Assembly: GCA_002633085.1 (NCBI GenBank)
Contig: NSIV01000016.1
Location: 1-36,955 of the forward strand
Direction of reading: 5' to 3'
From: Curvibacter sp. PD_MW3
GTDB taxonomy: Bacteria > Pseudomonadota > Gammaproteobacteria > Burkholderiales > Burkholderiaceae_C
DNA: 36,955 bases
Made by a program: the position numbers and the translations under genes. Of this stretch, positions 1 to 7,347 are shown one piece after another. Position 1 is the first letter of the stretch; every line of letters starts with the position of its first letter. The notes under the pieces were generated by a model. That model was not told the DNA's origin, did no database searches, and saw only the letters and a program-made list of their open reading frames with translations.

Positions 1-170
1 CCCACCGACTGGCCGATGACCGCGCCGGCAGCCGCCCCCAGACCACCGCCCAGCAGCGTGCCGCCATCACCAGCCCATGCCGGGCTGGCAGCACCGGCCA
101 ACAGCAGCAGCGCACTCAGACACGAGCCGCAGATGGAAATGGAGGAAATGGAGCGATTCACAGTTTTCAT
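1..170 (-). CDS. Glycine-zipper exported protein, N-terminal part (cut by window edge)
   Basis: Reading the minus strand from an ATG at 170 gives 56 codons that run off the window without a stop. The product starts with a basic N-terminus and a Leu-rich core ending in an Ala-x-Ala site (SPAWA, about residue 33), which is a signal peptide. A glycine-rich stretch follows (GTLLGGGLGAAAGAVIG), typical of glycine-zipper proteins of the outer membrane or periplasm. No strong ribosome binding site precedes the ATG, so the start could shift. The gene diverges from the transporter gene at 326. The function is not assignable from this fragment. A second glycine-zipper protein lies at 32796-33437. Confidence 0.72.
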   Translation of the reverse strand, partial: MKTVNRSISSISICGSCLSALLLLAGAASPAWAGDGGTLLGGGLGAAAGAVIGQSV

Positions 171-239
171 TCGATTCGTCACGTCAGCAAAGATGGAAGG
201 GTTGGCAGTGTAGGTCCGCGCAAGCCGGAAACGGCGGGC

Positions 240-268
240 TTGTTACAGACGCACACAGACACTACAGT
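240..268 (+). promoter_or_regulatory. Candidate sigma-70 promoter for the DASS transporter gene
   Basis: TTGTTA at 240-245 (4 of 6 to the -35 consensus) and TACAGT at 263-268 (4 of 6 to the -10) are 17 bases apart, about 57 bases before the start codon at 326. The fit is moderate and rests on motif reading alone. Confidence 0.35.
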
Positions 269-325
269 CCGTCACGGCAGGCGTGTAACATGGTCCGGCG
301 TACAACGAACAAGGAAGGAACCGAC

Positions 326-1843
326 ATGGCAACCAACCCCACTGCGAACGTCGCAACCAGTGGCTCGCACGAGTCCGTGAACGTGATCGGATTGATCGCT
401 GCCTTCCTGGCGCTGATCGCCGTCATGCTGTTACCCACCCCTTCAGGACTGCCCGTCGCCGGCCAGATCATGCTGGCGCTGCTGCTGTTCTCGGTGATCC
501 TGTGGGCCACCGAAGCGGTGGACTACGCCATCAGCGCCGTGCTCATCACCGCACTCATGGCCTTCATGCTCGGCATGGCGCCCAATGCCGCCAAGCCGGA
601 AGCCGTGCTCGGCACCGGCCCGGCGCTCACACTGGCGATGGGCGGCTTTGCCAACACCGCGCTGGCCCTGGTAGCGGCGGCCTGTTTCCTGTCGGCCGCG
701 ATGACCATCACCGGGCTGGACAAGCGCATCGCGCTCTTCATCCTCTCCAAGGTCGGCGCTCGCACCAACCGCGTGCTGATCGGCGCCATCCTGGTCGGCA
801 TCGTGCTGTCCTTCCTGGTGCCTTCAACCACGGCACGCGTGGCCTGCCTGGTACCCATCATCATGGGCATCATCCTGGCCTTCGGTGTCGACAAGCGCTC
901 GCGCTTTGCCGGCATGCTGATGATCGCCACCGCCCAAGCGGCTTCGATCTGGAACGTGGGTGTGAAGACCGCCGCGGCACAGAACATGGTGGCCATCGGT
1001 TTCATCGAGAAGAACTTCAAGACCACCATCACCTGGGGCGACTGGCTGATCGCCGCCGCGCCGTGGTCGATCCTGATGTCGATCGCGCTCTACTTCGTCA
1101 TGATCAAGATGATGCCGCCGGAAACCGAGGAGATCGCCGGCGGCAAGGAAACCATCCGCCAGGCCCTGCACGAGCTGGGCCCGATGAGTTTCAACGAGAA
1201 AAAGCTGCTGTTCATCATGCTGGCACTGCTCGGTTTCTGGGCCACCGAAAAGGTGCTGCACCCGTTTGACACCTCGTCCACCACCATCGCCGCCATCGCG
1301 CTGATGTTCACACCCGGCGTCGGTGTCATGGACTGGAAGCAGGCGCAATCAAAGATTCCATGGGGCACCATCGTGCTGTTCGGCACCGGCATCAGCTTGG
1401 GCACGGCGCTGCTGCAGACCAAGGCCGCCGCCTGGTTGGCCAACATCATCGTCGCCAACCTTGGCTTGGCCGGTGCCTCGGCCTTCCTGATCCTGGCCCT
1501 GCTGTCGCTGTTTCTGATCGTGGTGCACCTGGGTTTTGCCAGCGCCACCGCCCTGGCCTCCGCCATGATCCCGATCATGATCAGCGTGCTGCAGCAGATT
1601 GCCGGCACCCCCGGCTCTGCGCCCTTGAACCTGGTCGGTATGACCATGCTGCTGCAGTTCGTGGTGAGCTTCGGCTTCATCCTGCCGGTGAACGCGCCGC
1701 AGAACATGGTGGCCTTCGGCACGGACACCTTCACGGTGAAGGACTTCGTCAAGACCGGGCTGGTGCTCACCGCCATCGGCTTCGCACTGGTGCTATTGCT
1801 GGGGGCAACCTACTGGCCGTGGATGGGATACATGACGCTCTGA
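326..1843 (+). CDS. DASS (SLC13-type) anion:Na+ symporter
   Basis: This is a 505-residue inner-membrane protein with about a dozen hydrophobic segments, the usual size of the divalent anion:sodium symporter family. Two related Asn-containing loops are visible, ASIWNVGVKTAAAQNMVA and ILPVNAPQNMVAFGTD. They match the paired SNT-like substrate and sodium motifs of the family's inverted repeats. I chose the ATG at 326 because AAGGAAGGAA sits 5 bases upstream; the open frame extends back to 77 but that part does not look like family sequence. Substrates in the family are dicarboxylates, sulfate and related small anions, and the exact one cannot be read here. The gene converges on the LysR gene next to mmsA, so uptake of an organic acid for that module is an inference. 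Confidence 0.85.
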   Translation: MATNPTANVATSGSHESVNVIGLIAAFLALIAVMLLPTPSGLPVAGQIMLALLLFSVILWATEAVDYAISAVLITALMAFMLGMAPNAAKPEAVLGTGPALTLAMGGFANTALALVAAACFLSAAMTITGLDKRIALFILSKVGARTNRVLIGAILVGIVLSFLVPSTTARVACLVPIIMGIILAFGVDKRSRFAGMLMIATAQAASIWNVGVKTAAAQNMVAIGFIEKNFKTTITWGDWLIAAAPWSILMSIALYFVMIKMMPPETEEIAGGKETIRQALHELGPMSFNEKKLLFIMLALLGFWATEKVLHPFDTSSTTIAAIALMFTPGVGVMDWKQAQSKIPWGTIVLFGTGISLGTALLQTKAAAWLANIIVANLGLAGASAFLILALLSLFLIVVHLGFASATALASAMIPIMISVLQQIAGTPGSAPLNLVGMTMLLQFVVSFGFILPVNAPQNMVAFGTDTFTVKDFVKTGLVLTAIGFALVLLLGATYWPWMGYMTL

Positions 1844-1871
1844 AACCAGGCCCGTTCAGACCCAGTACTTA

Positions 1872-2807
1872 TTAACGCCACACCTGCGCCAGCGCCGCCC
1901 AGGCGCTGGCCACTACCGGCTCGTTGCGGCGCGCCTTGAGGCAGACGAAACTGAGCCGGCAGTCCAGGCTGACGCGGTCGGCAATCACCAGACCGCGCGC
2001 CTGCGCCTCGTTCATGGCAATGGCGTCGCGCACCAGCGACAGCCCCACACCGGAGCGCACCAGGTCAAGCATGGAGGCCTCCTGGTCCACCAGCGCCACC
2101 TGGCGCGGGTGCAGACCCAGCGGCTCATAGACACTGGCCAGCAAGCGGTGGTGGGCGGAGGCCGGTGGTGTGGCGATCCAGGGCAAAGCGGCCAACGCCT
2201 TCCAGTCGCGCCCGAGCACCTGCTCGCCCCAGCCCGCCGGCGCCAGCACGCGGTAGGTGAAGTGCGACAGCACCTTTGCTTCAAAAAGCAGAGCACCCGG
2301 CGCTGATTTGGCGAGGGCCGATGTCATTTTTGGCTCTGAATCGTCAGGCAACCCCAGGTAGAAGCCGACATCCAGCTCGCCGCGCCCAACCTGGTCCAGC
2401 ACTTCGCCGCTCATGCCCTGGCGCAACTCGGTTTCGATCTGCGGCGCCGATTCCACCAGCTCTTTCAGGAAAGCGCCCAGGCGCGTGAATTCGGGGTCAA
2501 GGATGGTGCCGATGCGCAGCCGCCCGCGCACCGTGCTGTGCAAGCTCAAAGCTGCCTGGCTGAAGTCGCTCAGCGCCGCCAGCGCTTTCTCGGCCTGCGG
2601 CAACAACGCCGCGCCGTCACGCGTCAGCGTCAGGCCATGCGGCGTGCGGGCGAACAGCTGCAGGCCGGTGGCCTCGGCCAGGGCCTTGAGCTGCAGGCTG
2701 ACCGCTGGCTGGCTCAGGTGCAGGCGCGTTGCGGCCCGCGAGACGTTGCCCTCGCGGGCGACGGCGATGAAAGCACGCAATGATTGGGGATCGGCAGCAA
2801 TAGCCAT
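1872..2807 (-). CDS. LysR-family transcriptional regulator, divergent from mmsA
   Basis: The 311-residue protein has the standard LysR layout: a winged helix-turn-helix at about residues 9-67 (SRAATRLHLSQPAVSLQLKA), a linker helix, then a two-lobed periplasmic-binding-like effector domain. It is transcribed away from mmsA with a 90-base gap that holds a dyad typical of LysR sites (see 2806-2822). Divergent LysR genes usually control the neighbouring operon and themselves. Known 3-hydroxypropionate-responsive LysR proteins sit in the same position beside mmsA and a GMC dehydrogenase gene in Pseudomonas, so 3-hydroxypropionate is a reasonable but untested effector guess. Confidence 0.9.
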   Translation of the reverse strand: MAIAADPQSLRAFIAVAREGNVSRAATRLHLSQPAVSLQLKALAEATGLQLFARTPHGLTLTRDGAALLPQAEKALAALSDFSQAALSLHSTVRGRLRIGTILDPEFTRLGAFLKELVESAPQIETELRQGMSGEVLDQVGRGELDVGFYLGLPDDSEPKMTSALAKSAPGALLFEAKVLSHFTYRVLAPAGWGEQVLGRDWKALAALPWIATPPASAHHRLLASVYEPLGLHPRQVALVDQEASMLDLVRSGVGLSLVRDAIAMNEAQARGLVIADRVSLDCRLSFVCLKARRNEPVVASAWAALAQVWR

Positions 2808-2822
2808 ATTTGCAAAATTTAT
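2806..2822. promoter_or_regulatory. LysR-type dyad (ATA-N11-TAT) in the LysR/mmsA gap
   Basis: ATA at 2806-2808 and TAT at 2820-2822 are separated by 11 bases and have TTTGCAAA at their centre. This fits the interrupted dyad of LysR-type boxes. The left arm overlaps the LysR start codon, which would suit autorepression. Binding is inferred from position and symmetry only. Confidence 0.45.
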
Positions 2823-2848
2823 ATCACCCTTTTGAGCAAGTCATTGGA

Positions 2849-2881
2849 TAAGTGGCCAAATTTCTAGGAAACTCCCACTTA
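2849..2881. repeat. Inverted repeat TAAGTGG / CCACTTA in the mmsA leader
   Basis: TAAGTGG (2849-2855) and its exact reverse complement CCACTTA (2875-2881) flank 19 bases just before the mmsA ribosome binding site (GAGGAG). It could be a second regulator site or a leader hairpin. Which one cannot be decided by reading. Confidence 0.4.
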
Positions 2882-2897
2882 CCGAGGAGCATTCACC

Positions 2898-4409
2898 ATG
2901 AGCATTACAAATATTGACCACTACATCGCCGGCCACGTGGTCGCCGGCACGTCCGGCCGCGCGCAGGACGTCTACAACCCCGCCACCGGCGCCGTCAGCG
3001 GCCGCACGGCGCTGGCCAGCACGGCGGAAGTCGACAAGGCGGTGGCGGCTGCGCAGGCCGCCTTCCCGGCCTGGGCCGAAACGTCGCCGCTGCGCCGCGC
3101 GCGCATCCTGTTCAAGTTTCTGGAGTTGCTGAACCACCACCGCGACGAGCTGGCGCGCCTGATCACCGCCGAGCACGGCAAGGTGTTCACCGACGCGCAG
3201 GGCGAGGTGACACGCGGCATCGAAATCGTCGAATTCGCCACCGGTATCCCGCAGCTGCTCAAGGGCGACTTCACTGAGCAGGTCTCTACCGGCATGGACA
3301 ACTGGACGATGCGCCAGCCGCTGGGCGTGGTGGCCGGCATCACGCCGTTCAACTTCCCCGTCATGGTGCCGATGTGGATGTTCCCGGTGGCGATTGCCGC
3401 CGGCAACACCTTCATCCTCAAGCCCAGCCCGATCGACCCTTCGCCTTCGCTTTTCATGGCCGACCTGCTCAAGAAGGCTGGCCTGCCCGACGGCGTCTTC
3501 AACGTGGTGCAGGGCGACAAGGAAGCCGTGGACGCACTACTGGCCCATCACGACGTCAAAGCCATCAGCTTCGTGGGCTCCACGCCGATTGCCAACTACA
3601 TCTACGAGACCGGCGCCCGCAACGGCAAACGCGTGCAGGCGCTGGGCGGCGCCAAGAACCACATGGTGGTGATGCCCGACGCCGACCTGGATCAGGCGGT
3701 GGACGGTCTGATCGGTGCCGCTTACGGCTCGGCTGGCGAGCGTTGCATGGCGATCTCGGTCGCGGTACTGGTCGGTGACGTGGCCGACAAGATCATGCCC
3801 AAGCTGATCGAACGCACCAAGGCTTTGAAAGTGAAGAATGGCATGGAACTCGATGCCGAGATGGGCCCGATCGTGACCGGCATTGCACACCAGCGCATCA
3901 CCGGTTACATCGAGCATGGCGCCAAGGAAGGCGCCCAGCTGCTGGTCGACGGCCGTGGCTTCAAGGGCAAGGCCGCCGGTGCCGGCTGCGATAACGGTTT
4001 CTGGATGGGCGGCACGCTGTTCGACCACGTGACGCCGGAGATGAAGATCTACAAGGAAGAGATCTTCGGCCCGGTGCTGTCGTGCGTGCGCGTGCCGGAT
4101 TTCGCCACCGCAGTGAAGCTGATCAACGACCACGAGTTCGGCAACGGTGTCTCCTGCTACACACGCGACGGCCACGTGGCACGCGAATTTGGCCACCGTA
4201 TCCAGGTCGGCATGGTCGGCATCAACGTGCCTATTCCCGTGCCCATGGCCTGGCACGGCTTCGGCGGCTGGAAGCGCTCGCTGTTTGGCGACATGCACGC
4301 CTACGGCGAAGAGGGTGTGCGTTTTTACACCAAGCAGAAATCCATCATGCAGCGCTGGCCCGAGAGCACGCCCAAGGGTGCCGAGTTCGCGATGCCGACG
4401 AGTAAGTAA
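2898..4409 (+). CDS. mmsA: CoA-acylating methylmalonate/malonate-semialdehyde dehydrogenase
   Basis: The 503-residue protein belongs to the aldehyde dehydrogenase superfamily, MmsA branch. The enzyme converts methylmalonate semialdehyde or malonate semialdehyde, with CoA and NAD+, to propionyl-CoA or acetyl-CoA plus CO2. Visible marks are the Asn-containing loop [17 protein letters not shown], the cofactor region FVGSTPIA, and the catalytic Cys at about residue 283 in [11 protein letters not shown]; the MmsA-type tail [17 protein letters not shown] is also present. GAGGAG precedes the ATG. The gene is followed, after a stop-adjacent repeat, by a GMC dehydrogenase gene on the same strand. With the divergent LysR gene this resembles 3-hydroxypropionate catabolic clusters, where MmsA handles malonate semialdehyde. 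Confidence 0.94.
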   Translation: MSITNIDHYIAGHVVAGTSGRAQDVYNPATGAVSGRTALASTAEVDKAVAAAQAAFPAWAETSPLRRARILFKFLELLNHHRDELARLITAEHGKVFTDAQGEVTRGIEIVEFATGIPQLLKGDFTEQVSTGMDNWTMRQPLGVVAGITPFNFPVMVPMWMFPVAIAAGNTFILKPSPIDPSPSLFMADLLKKAGLPDGVFNVVQGDKEAVDALLAHHDVKAISFVGSTPIANYIYETGARNGKRVQALGGAKNHMVVMPDADLDQAVDGLIGAAYGSAGERCMAISVAVLVGDVADKIMPKLIERTKALKVKNGMELDAEMGPIVTGIAHQRITGYIEHGAKEGAQLLVDGRGFKGKAAGAGCDNGFWMGGTLFDHVTPEMKIYKEEIFGPVLSCVRVPDFATAVKLINDHEFGNGVSCYTRDGHVAREFGHRIQVGMVGINVPIPVPMAWHGFGGWKRSLFGDMHAYGEEGVRFYTKQKSIMQRWPESTPKGAEFAMPTSK

Positions 4410-4500
4410 GCCCCCTGAGTCGGCCTGACGGCCGCCTTCCCCCCAGAGGGGGGACGCCACCAGCGGCCCGGCGAAGCCGGTTCCGCGGTGGCCCGCGACG
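4410..4500 (+). repeat. Stop-adjacent REP-like element, copy A
   Basis: The element begins directly after the mmsA stop codon and contains three stem-loops: GGCC-TGAC-GGCC, CCCCCC-AGA-GGGGGG (4439-4453) and CCGGC-GAA-GCCGG (4468-4480). The second and third, with ACGCC between them and GGTTCC after, recur at 20944-21034 and 26866-26957. In all three copies the element has the same orientation relative to the gene whose stop it touches. It probably ends or attenuates transcription, or protects mRNA 3' ends. Here it separates two genes that otherwise look like one operon. Confidence 0.75.
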
Positions 4501-4544
4501 AAAACCTTTCATGCGTTGCCGGTCACGGCTGGGAGACAAGAACA

Positions 4545-6272
4545 ATGAGCGATATGACCTTCGACTACGTCATCATCGGCGCCGGCACTGCTGGTTGCCT
4601 GCTGGCCAACCGCCTGAGCATGGACGCCAGCAAGCGCGTGTTGCTGATCGAGGCGGGCCGGCGCGACGACTATTACTGGATCCACATCCCGATCGGTTAT
4701 CTGCACTGCATCGGCAACCCGCGCACCGACTGGCTCTACAACACCGAACCCTCGGCGGGCTTGAATGGCCGCACGCTGCGCTACCCGCGCGGCAAGACGT
4801 TGGGCGGCTGCTCCAGCATCAACGGCATGATTTACATGCGCGGCCAGTCGCGCGACTACGACCAGTGGGCCGCGCTCACCGGAGACGACAGCTGGCGCTG
4901 GGAGCAGGTGCTGCCCTACTTCAAGCAGCACGAAGACTATTACAAGGGCGCCGATGCGCTGCATGGCGCCAAAGGCGTGCCGACCGAACTGCTGACCCTC
5001 AAGGGCGACACGGGTAACGCCGGGGCCGACCTCTACCGCAAGCTGATGCGCCACCACCAGACCGGCGGCGAATGGCGGATTGAAAAACAGCGCCTGCGCT
5101 GGGACGTGCTTGACGCCTTCGCCCAGGCAGCCGTGCAAGCCGGCATCCCCGCCACGGAAGACTTCAACCGCGGCAACAACGAAGGCGTGGGTTATTTCGA
5201 GGTCAATCAGAAAAAGGGTTTCCGCTGGAACACCGCCAACGCTTTCCTTCGCCCCAAATGTTATGGCCGGCCCAATTTCGAGATGTGGACCTCGGCCCAG
5301 GTGACGCGGCTGGTGATCGACACCCAGCCCGATGGCAGTCAGCGCTGCAGCGGCGTGCAGGTCTGGACCGGGCAGGAGATGGTCACCGTCACGGCCAAGC
5401 GCGAAGTGGTGCTGTCAGCCGGTAGCATCGGCTCGCCGCAAATCTTGCAGCTCTCGGGCATCGGTCCGGCGGCACTACTGCAACAACACGGCGTTCCCCT
5501 GGTGCATGAATTGCCGGGTGTCGGTGCCAATCTGCAGGACCACCTGCAGATCCGCTCGGTTTACAAGGTGAAGGGCGTCAAGACGCTCAACACCATGGCC
5601 AACTCCCTATGGGGCAAAGCCAAGATCGGGCTGGAGTACGCCGTCAAACGCAGCGGGCCGATGAGCATGGCGCCCAGCCAGCTCGGCGCCTTCACGCGCA
5701 GCGACCCGGCCCAGCCCTGGCCCAACATCGAGTACCACGTGCAGCCGCTTTCGCTCGACGCCTTTGGCGAACCGCTGCACGACTTCAACGCCATCACCGC
5801 CAGCGTCTGCAACCTGAACCCGACCAGCCGCGGCACGGTGCAGATCAAGAGCCCACGCTTCGAGGATGCGCCGGCCATTGCACCCAATTACCTGAGCACA
5901 CCGGAAGACCGCCAGGTGGCAGCCGACTCGCTGCGCGTGACGCGCCGCATCGTGGCGCAGCCGGCGCTGGCCAAGTACCAGCCGGAGGAGTTCAAACCTG
6001 GCACGCAGTACCAGAGCGACGAGGATCTGGCCCGCTTGGCGGGCGACATCGGCTCCACCATCTTCCACCCGGTCGGCACCACCCGCATGGGCCGTTCGGA
6101 TGACCCGATGGCGGTGCTCGACGCCCAGCTGCGCGTGCGCGGCATCCAGGGCCTGCGCGTGGTGGATGCCGGGGCCATGCCCACCATCACCAGCGGCAAC
6201 ACCAACTCGCCGGTGCTGATGATGGCGGAAAAGGCCGCACGATGGATCATCGAGGACGCCAGCCGCGACTGA
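4545..6272 (+). CDS. GMC-family FAD-dependent alcohol dehydrogenase (choline dehydrogenase-like), candidate 3-hydroxypropionate dehydrogenase
   Basis: The 575-residue flavoprotein oxidises a primary alcohol and passes electrons to an acceptor. The dinucleotide motif GAGTAG is at residues 12-17 with the ribose-binding Glu at 36. GMC signature 1 (PRGKTLGGCSSINGMIYMRG) is at about 81-100 and signature 2 (GSIGSPQILQLSGIGP) at about 292. The catalytic His lies in IFHPVGTTRMG near 507 and an Asn in SGNTNSP near 551. The start at 4545 is preceded by GGGAGA and is 19 codons inside a longer open frame that enters the upstream repeat region. In Pseudomonas a GMC enzyme (HpdH) oxidises 3-hydroxypropionate to malonate semialdehyde next to mmsA and a LysR gene, and the same gene set is present here. 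Other alcohols remain possible. Confidence 0.9.
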   Translation: MSDMTFDYVIIGAGTAGCLLANRLSMDASKRVLLIEAGRRDDYYWIHIPIGYLHCIGNPRTDWLYNTEPSAGLNGRTLRYPRGKTLGGCSSINGMIYMRGQSRDYDQWAALTGDDSWRWEQVLPYFKQHEDYYKGADALHGAKGVPTELLTLKGDTGNAGADLYRKLMRHHQTGGEWRIEKQRLRWDVLDAFAQAAVQAGIPATEDFNRGNNEGVGYFEVNQKKGFRWNTANAFLRPKCYGRPNFEMWTSAQVTRLVIDTQPDGSQRCSGVQVWTGQEMVTVTAKREVVLSAGSIGSPQILQLSGIGPAALLQQHGVPLVHELPGVGANLQDHLQIRSVYKVKGVKTLNTMANSLWGKAKIGLEYAVKRSGPMSMAPSQLGAFTRSDPAQPWPNIEYHVQPLSLDAFGEPLHDFNAITASVCNLNPTSRGTVQIKSPRFEDAPAIAPNYLSTPEDRQVAADSLRVTRRIVAQPALAKYQPEEFKPGTQYQSDEDLARLAGDIGSTIFHPVGTTRMGRSDDPMAVLDAQLRVRGIQGLRVVDAGAMPTITSGNTNSPVLMMAEKAARWIIEDASRD

Positions 6273-6286
6273 AAAACGCGCCCGCA

Positions 6287-6331
6287 CAACACGACGGAAA
6301 GACAGGGAAAACCCGCATTTCCGTCGTGTTG
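6287..6331 (+). repeat. 14-bp perfect inverted repeat with inner GGG/CCC stem
   Basis: CAACACGACGGAAA (6287-6300) is exactly complementary to 6318-6331, and the 17-base loop holds a further GGG-AAAA-CCC pairing. It starts 15 bases after the GMC stop codon. No T-run follows, so it is either a factor-dependent terminator, an mRNA-protecting hairpin, or part of the structured intergenic transcript described at 6340-6484. Confidence 0.6.
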
Positions 6332-6339
6332 CAGCAGAG

Positions 6340-6484
6340 TAAACTCACGCCACTCACCAGCCGGCTGCCATAGCGCCGGGCACGGGAGGAGCCGAGGAAG
6401 ACACCGACAATCTCAAGAAGATTTTTACCATCCAGAGTAGATGGCATTTGCAAGGCACCGGACACCCCGGTGCCTTTTTATTTT
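6340..6484 (+). ncRNA. Candidate structured transcript in the 307-base gap before the TauE gene
   Basis: The gap 6273-6579 carries no convincing protein gene. After the long hairpin at 6287-6331 there is a -10-like TAAACT (6340-6345), a CCGGC/GCCGG stem (6361-6379) and a CCATC/GATGG stem (6428-6444). A strong intrinsic terminator (6452-6479) ends it. The terminator lies about 180 bases past the GMC stop and points along the plus strand, so it ends either a long 3' untranslated region or a separate small RNA. No clear -35 element is visible, so the 5' end is uncertain. Confidence 0.35.
6452..6484 (+). terminator. Intrinsic terminator
   Basis: AAGGCACCGG (6452-6461) pairs perfectly with CCGGTGCCTT (6467-6476) around a 5-base loop, and the stem runs into a T-rich tail to 6484. 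It is directional for the plus strand, since the reverse side has only two T after the stem. Confidence 0.9.
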
Positions 6485-6579
6485 CCGAACAAAATCCAGG
6501 CTTGGCCCTTATCGAATCTGCGCGAGCAGCTCCTGTTTCGATAGCGTTTTGCAAGCCGACATGGATGCGACAATTCCGC

Positions 6580-7347
6580 ATGGAACTTCTTTGGGTATCG
6601 CTGGCCTCGCTGCTGGCCGGGTTTGTCGATTCAATCGTGGGCGGCGGCGGTCTGGTGCTGGTGCCTGCGCTGTTTGCCGCCTTCCCCACCGCCCACGCCG
6701 CCACCCTGTTCGGCACCAACAAATCGGCCTCGGTCTGGGGCACGGCCTTCGCCTCCTGGCAATACAGCCGCCATGTCGAGATGCGCTGGGGCGCCATGCT
6801 GCCGGCCATTGCCATGAGCTTTCTCGGCTCGTTTGCCGGCGCCTGGATCGTCACTTTGGTCTCACCGCAATTCTTGCGCAAGCTGCTGCCGCTGATCCTG
6901 CTGGGCGTGCTGCTCTACACGCTGGCCAAGAAGGAGCTGGGGCACACCCATGCACCGCGCTTCTCCGGCCGCCAGGAGTTGCTGGCTGCCGGCGCCGTCG
7001 GCCTGAGCATCGGGTTTTATGACGGCTTCTTCGGCCCCGGCACCGGCAGCTTCTTCATCTTCCTGCTGGTGCGCTGGCTGGGTTATGACTTCCTGCACGC
7101 CTCGGCTGGCGCCAAGCTGCTGAACCTGGCCAGCAACTTCGCGGCCATCATCCTGTTTTCCTTCAAGGGTCATGTCTGGTGGCACTACGCCTTGCCGCTG
7201 GCGCTGGCCAACGTGGCGGGCAGTCTGCTGGGCACGCGGCTGGCGCTCAAGCATGGCACCGGCTTCGTGCGCGGCGTCTTCATTGTGGTGGTCGGCGCGC
7301 TGATCCTGAAGACCGGCTTTGACGCCTTCTTGCGTCAAGGCGTCTGA
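6580..7347 (+). CDS. TauE/SafE-family membrane exporter
   Basis: This 255-residue inner-membrane protein belongs to the TauE/SafE (DUF81) family, which is linked to export of sulfite, sulfonates and related anions. The N-terminal half shows the family pattern GFVDSIVGGGGLVLVPAL and FGTNKSASVWGT. The second half repeats it with GFYDGFFGPGTGSFFIFLLV, where the GxGxG loop and conserved Asp are kept. The start at 6580 puts the first membrane helix at the N-terminus as in relatives; an in-frame ATG at 6565 is the alternative. Neither has a strong ribosome binding site. The stop overlaps the converging mrdA gene by 13 bases. The true substrate is unknown. Confidence 0.85.
   Translation: MELLWVSLASLLAGFVDSIVGGGGLVLVPALFAAFPTAHAATLFGTNKSASVWGTAFASWQYSRHVEMRWGAMLPAIAMSFLGSFAGAWIVTLVSPQFLRKLLPLILLGVLLYTLAKKELGHTHAPRFSGRQELLAAGAVGLSIGFYDGFFGPGTGSFFIFLLVRWLGYDFLHASAGAKLLNLASNFAAIILFSFKGHVWWHYALPLALANVAGSLLGTRLALKHGTGFVRGVFIVVVGALILKTGFDAFLRQGV

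Noticed and set aside
77..325. N-terminal extension of the DASS transporter reading frame
   Set aside because: It is basic and unlike the family, and a strong ribosome site precedes the ATG at 326.
4345..4545. Minus-strand ORF of 66 codons over the mmsA end and repeat A
   Set aside because: It is antisense to mmsA and made of repeat sequence; the Arg and Gly rich composition is that of a GC-rich shadow.
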